From: DASYAN01 sp963727755
GTDB taxonomy: Bacteria; Chloroflexota; Ktedonobacteria; Ktedonobacterales; Ktedonobacteraceae
NCBI GenBank assembly: GCA_963727755.1
Contig: CAVSHN010000014.1
Coordinates: 1 to 64,000 of the forward strand
Direction: 5' to 3'
DNA length: 64,000 bases
Shown piece after piece: positions 59,610 to 64,000 of the stretch (position 1 is its first letter; the number at the start of each line of letters is the position of its first letter). The translations under genes were made by a program, and so were the position numbers. The notes below the pieces were generated by a model. The model was not told where the DNA came from, did no database searches, and worked only from the letters and a program-made list of their open reading frames with translations.

Positions 59610-60086
59610 TCATACATGTCCCTCCTGGACCTTCGCCTGCAGCAGCAACTGCGCAAGCGAGGTGGTGGGATGCTGTTCCAGGAACTGATCGAGGCGAACA
59701 GCGATCAGGTCGCGGATGTGTCGATAAGCAGTCAGACGTTCTTCTTCGCTCCCCTCCACACAACTGGGATCAGGGAAGCCCCAATGGACTTGCCAACGAG
59801 CATGTGGGAAATAGGGACACGCTTCAGCGGCCTCATCACAGACTGTGACCACCAGATCGATGGGTGGCTGCTCACGAAACTCATCCAGATGCTTAGCTCG
59901 ATGGCAACTGATGTCGATGCCGATCTCTTGCATAGCTTTGATGGCGAGCGGATGGACCACAAGTGGCTGTGTCCCCGCACTGAAGACTTCGTAGGACGCT
60001 CCAGCTCGTGCTCGGAGCAAGCCCTCGGCCATTTGCGAACGTGAGGAGTTATGGGTACAGAGAAATGAAATTCGCAGTTTCGGCAT
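59610..60086 (-). CDS. arsC: Arsenate reductase, low-molecular-weight phosphatase type
   Basis: Reduces arsenate to arsenite. The P-loop is FLCTHNSSRSQMAEG, with the later Cys in VVTVCDEAAEACP and the WGFPDPS segment, as in thioredoxin-coupled ArsC. 158 residues, slightly longer than usual by a C-terminal extension. It runs with acr3 and arsM. Confidence 0.94.
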   Translation of the reverse strand: MPKLRISFLCTHNSSRSQMAEGLLRARAGASYEVFSAGTQPLVVHPLAIKAMQEIGIDISCHRAKHLDEFREQPPIDLVVTVCDEAAEACPYFPHARWQVHWGFPDPSCVEGSEEERLTAYRHIRDLIAVRLDQFLEQHPTTSLAQLLLQAKVQEGHV

Positions 60087-60177
60087 TATCTTGCCTTCCT
60101 TTCTGAAAGGGACATTTCGTTCGAGACTGTGAATTCTCCCATGAACGCTTCAGAAGAGAACGTTGTGCTTTGCCCGA

Positions 60178-61269
60178 TCATGATTGAACACCTGCATCAA
60201 CCAACGCACGGCTGCTCTCCTGATCTGCTGGACGAGAGGACTCAGCAAATAAGCGCTGCTGGAAAAACAAGGCGACATTGACTAGGCCAATCATCACTGG
60301 CACCTCGATCAGCGGACCCACCACGGCGGCAAAAGCGGCTCCCGAATGAATACCAAAGACGGCCACAGCGACCGCAATCGCCAGCTCAAAGTTATTACTG
60401 GCTGCGGTGAAGGCAATGGTCGTTGTTTTGGAATAGTCAGCACCACTCCATCTGCCCATGAGAAAACTCACCAGGAACATGACCACAAAGTAGGTGAGCA
60501 GCGGAAGGGCAATCCACATGACGTCGAGAGGGAGTTGAACGATCATCGTGCCTTTGAGACTGAACATAATCACAATTGTTGCCAGCAAAGCGATCAGGGT
60601 CAAGGGACTGATCCTGGGCACAAACTGGTGCTCGTACCACTGTCGACCCAGGGCACGTAGAAGCACGAGACGTGTGAGGAGTCCAGCAACGAAGGGAAGG
60701 CCCAGGTAAAGCAGCACACTGGCCGCGATTTCTCCAATGCTCACCTGGACCAGACTGGCTTTCATCCCAAAAAGCGGAGGAAGGAGGGTCAAAAAGACCC
60801 AGGCATACACACTGTAGAACAGCACCTGGAAGATGCTGTTGAAGGCGACTAGGCCAGCAGCATACTCCGTATTGCCCTTTGCCAGCTCATTCCAAACGAT
60901 AACCATGGCGATACAGCGGGCCAGACCAATGAGGATTAAGCCTGCGAAATAGTCGGGGGAGCTACGCAGAAAGAGTAGCGCAAGCGCAAACATAAGCAGC
61001 GGACCAACAAGCCAGTTTTGCACAAGCGAGAGCAGGAGAATCTTCCAGTTGCGAAACACTGCAAAGAGTTCTTCATATTTTACCTTCGCCAACGGCGGAT
61101 ACATCATGAGAATCAGTCCGATGGCGATGGGCAGATTGGTTGTTCCCACCTGAAACCGATTGATCAGGGACAAGATCCCCGGAAACAGAGAGCCTGCTCC
61201 GACCCCGATGAGCATGGCCAGCAGAATCCATGCCGTTAACCAGCGGTCAAGAAATGAAAGTTGTTTCAT
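60178..61269 (-). CDS. acr3: ACR3-type arsenite efflux permease
   Basis: Ten-helix arsenite/H+ exporter of about 363 residues. Recognised by PLLMFALALLFL, the Cys helix LIGLARCIAMVIVWNELAKG and FTAASNNFELAIAVAVAVFG. ATG 61269 follows AAGGGG. A palindromic site at 61286-61303 lies just upstream, so it is probably controlled by ArsR. Exports the arsenite made by ArsC. Confidence 0.95.
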   Translation of the reverse strand: MKQLSFLDRWLTAWILLAMLIGVGAGSLFPGILSLINRFQVGTTNLPIAIGLILMMYPPLAKVKYEELFAVFRNWKILLLSLVQNWLVGPLLMFALALLFLRSSPDYFAGLILIGLARCIAMVIVWNELAKGNTEYAAGLVAFNSIFQVLFYSVYAWVFLTLLPPLFGMKASLVQVSIGEIAASVLLYLGLPFVAGLLTRLVLLRALGRQWYEHQFVPRISPLTLIALLATIVIMFSLKGTMIVQLPLDVMWIALPLLTYFVVMFLVSFLMGRWSGADYSKTTTIAFTAASNNFELAIAVAVAVFGIHSGAAFAAVVGPLIEVPVMIGLVNVALFFQQRLFAESSRPADQESSRALVDAGVQS

Positions 61270-61285
61270 CACACCCCTTATCTGT

Positions 61286-61303
61286 TATCGTCGATGAACG
61301 ATA
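61286..61303. promoter_or_regulatory. ArsR operator candidate upstream of acr3
   Basis: TATCGT-CGATGA-ACGATA is an inverted repeat between arsR (end 61325) and acr3. The same half-sites flank the arsR start at 61671-61695. Confidence 0.6.
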
Positions 61304-61324
61304 GAAAACCACAAAAAAAAGAGC

Positions 61325-61654
61325 CTAGGGGAACTGAGCCACCAGCGTTTGAAAGTGTGCCAGCACGTCTCGATTGAGCCAGTAACAGGTGTGTGGTCCC
61401 TCGATCTCTCCCTGAACTAGACCCGCGTCTTTGAGGATTTTCAGGTGTTGGCTCACCGTTGATTGGGCCAGAGGAAGCTGTTTGACGATGTCTCCGCAAA
61501 AACAGGTCTGGACAGTCGCGAGAAACTGGAGAATGTGCAGGCGTGTCGGATGTCCAAGCGCTTTACACATCTGGGCCAGACGCTCCCGTTGTTCTTGTGC
61601 CTCACAGGAGACTTCTGCGGGAAAAGGGATCATTCCAGTCGTTTGACAGTTCAT
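61325..61654 (-). CDS. arsR: ArsR-family arsenic repressor
   Basis: 109-residue winged-helix repressor released by As(III). HTH: LAQSTVSQHLKILKDAGLV; the CxC pair in QTCFCGDIV near the recognition helix is the usual As/Sb site. It is the first gene of the leftward arsenic set. Its own promoter region carries the TATCGT...ACGATA site, so it is autoregulated. Confidence 0.93.
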   Translation of the reverse strand: MNCQTTGMIPFPAEVSCEAQEQRERLAQMCKALGHPTRLHILQFLATVQTCFCGDIVKQLPLAQSTVSQHLKILKDAGLVQGEIEGPHTCYWLNRDVLAHFQTLVAQFP

Positions 61655-61670
61655 TGCTAGCTCCTCCTTT

Positions 61671-61695
61671 TATCGTCGCTCTACGATGAACGATA
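61671..61695. promoter_or_regulatory. ArsR operator candidate upstream of arsR
   Basis: TATCGT (61671-61676) and ACGATA (61690-61695), with an additional ACGATG half-site between them, starting 16 bases ahead of the arsR ATG. Confidence 0.55.
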
Positions 61696-61966
61696 GCACA
61701 TGACCAAGAGAATGTCAAGCAAACGAAAGCCCTCAAGCCATCCTCTCTTCTCCCACAATGGATGCCCTGTGCTTTTAGTTCTGCATGAAATAGAATTCTC
61801 CTCGCTCCATTCTAGCATATTTCTCTTCTCCGATCCCCAAAAGCGGGTCAAGGTCAATTCTCATCTCACTCACATCTGTGCAGCGCAAACCTTACTCACA
61901 GCAATCGTCCTCGCCACAGTTACAGGTTTCGCCCGTAAGCGCCTCATGCAGGGTCTCGCGCCCCTC

Positions 61967-62572
61967 TTAAATCAGGAAGTACACCAAGCCGAGAGCAGCC
62001 AACGGATCGGCCCACCACCAGCCCCAAATCCGATTGAGCACTAGGCCAGCCAAGAGCGTCAGGGACATATAGGCACAGGTCACGCTACACGCTGCATCCG
62101 CTTTCAGAGCCACGCTCCCAATGCGTCTGGCCACCCGGAGTTTGCCTTGCCACAACAGTGGCATCAGGATGGTCGCAGCTACCGCCAAGCCGACACCCCA
62201 CCAAGAAGCTTCTGGTTTTGTGCGAGTGAGAAAAGTCAATGTGCTGTTGCCAACGATGTAGACTGCCAGAGCAAACAGGCTCACCGCAGTCACCCAGACA
62301 GCACGACGTTCTGCTTGCTCGACCCGTTCCACCGACCTCCCCCGACTCTCCACCAGCAACCGCCAGAGCAGGATGCTGCCCGCGACGAGTTCGACGATGC
62401 TATCCATCCCAAAGCCTTGCAGGGAGACACTCCGAGTGTGAAAGCCAACGAAGAGAGCCACACAGGCCTCAATGGTCATCCACAGGATCGTGGCCAGCTC
62501 AATCCAAATGCCGAGACGAAGAAGATGGTGGTGATGCAGGATCACTGGCTGAGAAGATACCGTTTTGGTCAT
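61967..62572 (-). CDS. CDF-like cation transporter, in-frame stop before Cys-rich tail
   Basis: 201 residues with six hydrophobic segments (GFGMDSIVELVAGSILLWRL, ALKADAACSVTCAYMSL, WWADPLAALGLVYFLI) matching the membrane part of CDF exporters; the DxxxD-type and HxxxD-type sites are partly altered. The frame stops with TAA, but the same frame goes on as EGRETLHEALTGETCNCGED and DCCE to a second stop at 61892-61894. That tail fits the family's end, so TAA is probably a mutation or error. The start overlaps the czcD stop as ATGA. Confidence 0.75.
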   Translation of the reverse strand: MTKTVSSQPVILHHHHLLRLGIWIELATILWMTIEACVALFVGFHTRSVSLQGFGMDSIVELVAGSILLWRLLVESRGRSVERVEQAERRAVWVTAVSLFALAVYIVGNSTLTFLTRTKPEASWWGVGLAVAATILMPLLWQGKLRVARRIGSVALKADAACSVTCAYMSLTLLAGLVLNRIWGWWWADPLAALGLVYFLI

Positions 62573-63570
62573 GAATGCGCCTCCTCCTCCTGCTCATGGG
62601 AATGATCATGATTGTGGTCATGGTGTGCCTGTGCTTTCCCCGTTGGTCGTAGGATGCAGTAGAGGCCATCGACCGAGCAATACGCATCTTCGTGGGCATG
62701 GTTCTCAAACTGGATGGTGGTATGACCAATCTGGTATTTTTGACCCAGCATCGTTTCAAGTGTTCGCAGAATGGGCGTGCTTTGACTGGGAGGCAGATCG
62801 GCAATGCTGACATGGCAGGAAAGCGCATACATGCCGCTGGTGATTACCCACACATGCAGATCATGCACATCAGAAACGCCCTCCACGCGCATCATATCGC
62901 GCACTAGTTCGGATAACTGGATTGAGCGAGGCACCGCTTCCAGCAGAATATCGGTGGTCTCGCGGACAATGCGCCAGGCCCCCCAGGCAATCAACGCAGC
63001 AATGCCCACGGAAAGAATCGGATCTGCCAGGGACCAGTGCGTGAGCAGAACGATTAGGCCCGCAACGATGACCCCCGCACTTGCCCACACATCGCCAAGC
63101 ACATGCAACGCAGCGGCACGAGCGTTCAGGTTGTTGCCCTCTTTTTGGAGGCCAAAGCCAATGAAAAGATTGACCACAATACCAATGCCAGCGGAGACAA
63201 ACATGACCAGGGGTTGCACTGGTTCTGGGTGCTGGAAGCGGGACACGGCCTCCCACAGAATCCAGACAGTGATCAGAATTAATGTCACAGCATTGGCGAG
63301 CGCAGCCAGGATACCAACCCGATGATAGCCAAAGGTTTTTCGGGCATCAGCAGGTCGCTCTATCTGAGCAGTGGCAAACCAAGCCAGTCCAAGGGCGAAG
63401 ATATCAGTCAGCACATGGCCTGCATCCGAGAGCAGTGCTAGAGAATGGGAAATGAGACCACCAGCAACTTCCGCTGCAAGAATAATGAGGGTCAGAAAAA
63501 ACGCGAGACGTAGGGTCTGCTTCGCCATCCCATGCCTATGGTCATACCCTGCGTGTTCAGCACTCCTCAA
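62569..63570 (-). CDS. czcD: Cation diffusion facilitator (CzcD/ZitB type)
   Basis: Zn/Co/Cd exporter, 333 residues. Motifs: SLALLSDAGHVLTDIFAL and ALHVLGDVWASAGVIVAG (HxxxD metal sites), C-terminal domain VHDLHVWVITSG, and a His-rich tail (HHDHNHDHSHEQEEEAHS). The start is TTG, overlapping the previous stop (TTGA) behind GAGGAGGTGG; ATG 14 codons later is the alternative. It is in an operon with the CadC/CmtR-type repressor. Confidence 0.93.
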   Translation of the reverse strand: MRSAEHAGYDHRHGMAKQTLRLAFFLTLIILAAEVAGGLISHSLALLSDAGHVLTDIFALGLAWFATAQIERPADARKTFGYHRVGILAALANAVTLILITVWILWEAVSRFQHPEPVQPLVMFVSAGIGIVVNLFIGFGLQKEGNNLNARAAALHVLGDVWASAGVIVAGLIVLLTHWSLADPILSVGIAALIAWGAWRIVRETTDILLEAVPRSIQLSELVRDMMRVEGVSDVHDLHVWVITSGMYALSCHVSIADLPPSQSTPILRTLETMLGQKYQIGHTTIQFENHAHEDAYCSVDGLYCILRPTGKAQAHHDHNHDHSHEQEEEAHS

Positions 63571-63998
63571 CGCACCACCTCCTCAGTTGTCTGTCCCATA
63601 GCGCACGAGCCAGCCATGTGGGCCATACCGAGCGTCAGAAGCTGGCAGATATGTTCATCGACTAGCCGATAGTAGACAATCCGTCCCACCTTTCGTGTGG
63701 CGACGACTTGCTGGTGGCGCAGTACGCGCAGTTGGTGTGAAATGGTGGTATCATCCCGACTCAGCCCCGCCGCGAGGTCGCAGACACATAACTCTCCAGT
63801 GGGTGCATGCAAGAGCGCATAGACTACCTGCAAGCGGGTCGGATCAGCCAGGACGCCAAACAGGGAAGCGACACGAGCCGCCATTTCTTTCTCTACAAGG
63901 GTTCGCCGAACCGAAAAGACACGTTCAGGATGAATACAGCGAACGGGACAAGAGTCCACTTCTTCTCCGAACGCTTGTGTGCTGACAGACATGTTCAT
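63567..63998 (-). CDS. ArsR/SmtB-family metal repressor, CadC/CmtR type
   Basis: 143 residues, winged helix with DPTRLQVVYALLHA, metal-site ELCVCDLAAGLSRDDTTIS and LRVLRHQQVVATRKVG. Extra N-terminal Cys residues (DSCPVRCIHPERV) resemble CadC, which senses Cd/Pb/Zn. It is the first gene of the metal efflux operon. ATG 63992 is an alternative start; the promoter lies outside the window. Confidence 0.85.
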   Translation of the reverse strand: MNMSVSTQAFGEEVDSCPVRCIHPERVFSVRRTLVEKEMAARVASLFGVLADPTRLQVVYALLHAPTGELCVCDLAAGLSRDDTTISHQLRVLRHQQVVATRKVGRIVYYRLVDEHICQLLTLGMAHMAGSCAMGQTTEEVVR

Positions 63999-64000
63999 CA

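Overview
The window most likely comes from a Ktedonobacteria-type Chloroflexota chromosome. This is an inference from the gene families present (a type III-D CRISPR locus, a MalT-like AAA regulator, bacterial Pnkp/Hen1 RNA repair, a GH74 glycosidase and hybrid NRPS genes); no rRNA or other taxonomic marker is visible.

Layout. 1-8.8 kb: a + strand type III CRISPR effector operon of the III-D kind. It begins inside cas10 and runs through five RAMP (Cas5/Cas7-like) genes, two small-subunit candidates, csx19 and cas6. There is no CRISPR array and no cas1/cas2 in view. 8.8-10.7 kb: a RepA-like AAA ATPase behind a strong promoter, followed by a three-copy satellite of about 86 bp. 10.9-14.9 kb: the Pnkp-Hen1 RNA repair pair on the - strand. 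15.2-18.7 kb: a MalT-like regulator that lacks its DNA-binding domain, divergent from an isoprenylcysteine-methyltransferase-type membrane protein with an operator-like palindrome. 18.7-37.9 kb: a hybrid PKS/NRPS cluster on the - strand with two blocks. Block one is KS-ACP-Cy-A(Cys)-PCP-Ox, then TubC-Cy-A(Cys)-PCP, plus a type II thioesterase. Block two is C-A-PCP-C-A(Gly-like)-PCP-TE. A small LuxR-type regulator lies between the blocks.

38-48.6 kb: an IS630-type relic, a TPC-class metal P-type ATPase, a deleted cation ATPase, part of a sugar ABC transporter divergent from a GH74 xyloglucanase, and archease plus RtcB (a second RNA repair system). 48.8-53.5 kb: ilvD and an SRPBCC protein, flanked by two AT-rich, Lys/Ser-rich genes of unknown role. 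53.5-53.8 kb: a T-box riboswitch with promoter and terminator but no aminoacyl-tRNA synthetase or amino-acid gene behind it. 54.0-58.3 kb: a two-component system, a Met-rich membrane protein and a NosR/NapH-like polyferredoxin. 58.3-64 kb: a phosphate transporter relic, the arsenic genes arsM-arsC-acr3-arsR with two matching operators, and a CadC/CmtR-type regulator with two cation-diffusion-facilitator genes.

A strong technical signal runs through the window. About twenty reading-frame breaks occur, and nearly all those I could reconstruct are repaired by adding or removing one base, usually in a short homopolymer. The protein sequences on both sides stay conserved. I therefore treat most broken genes (csx19, hen1, the LuxR regulator, the NRPS genes, rtcB, GH74) as probably intact genes carrying sequence errors. 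The transposase, the phosphate transporter and the second cation ATPase I treat as real relics.

For undescribed biology, the best candidates are the CRISPR III-D / AAA ATPase / Pnkp-Hen1 neighbourhood, the orphan T-box, the bis-Cys hybrid assembly line with an AT-excised KS and ExxxxD cyclization domains, and the TIKI/TraB-like protein with its disordered N-terminus.
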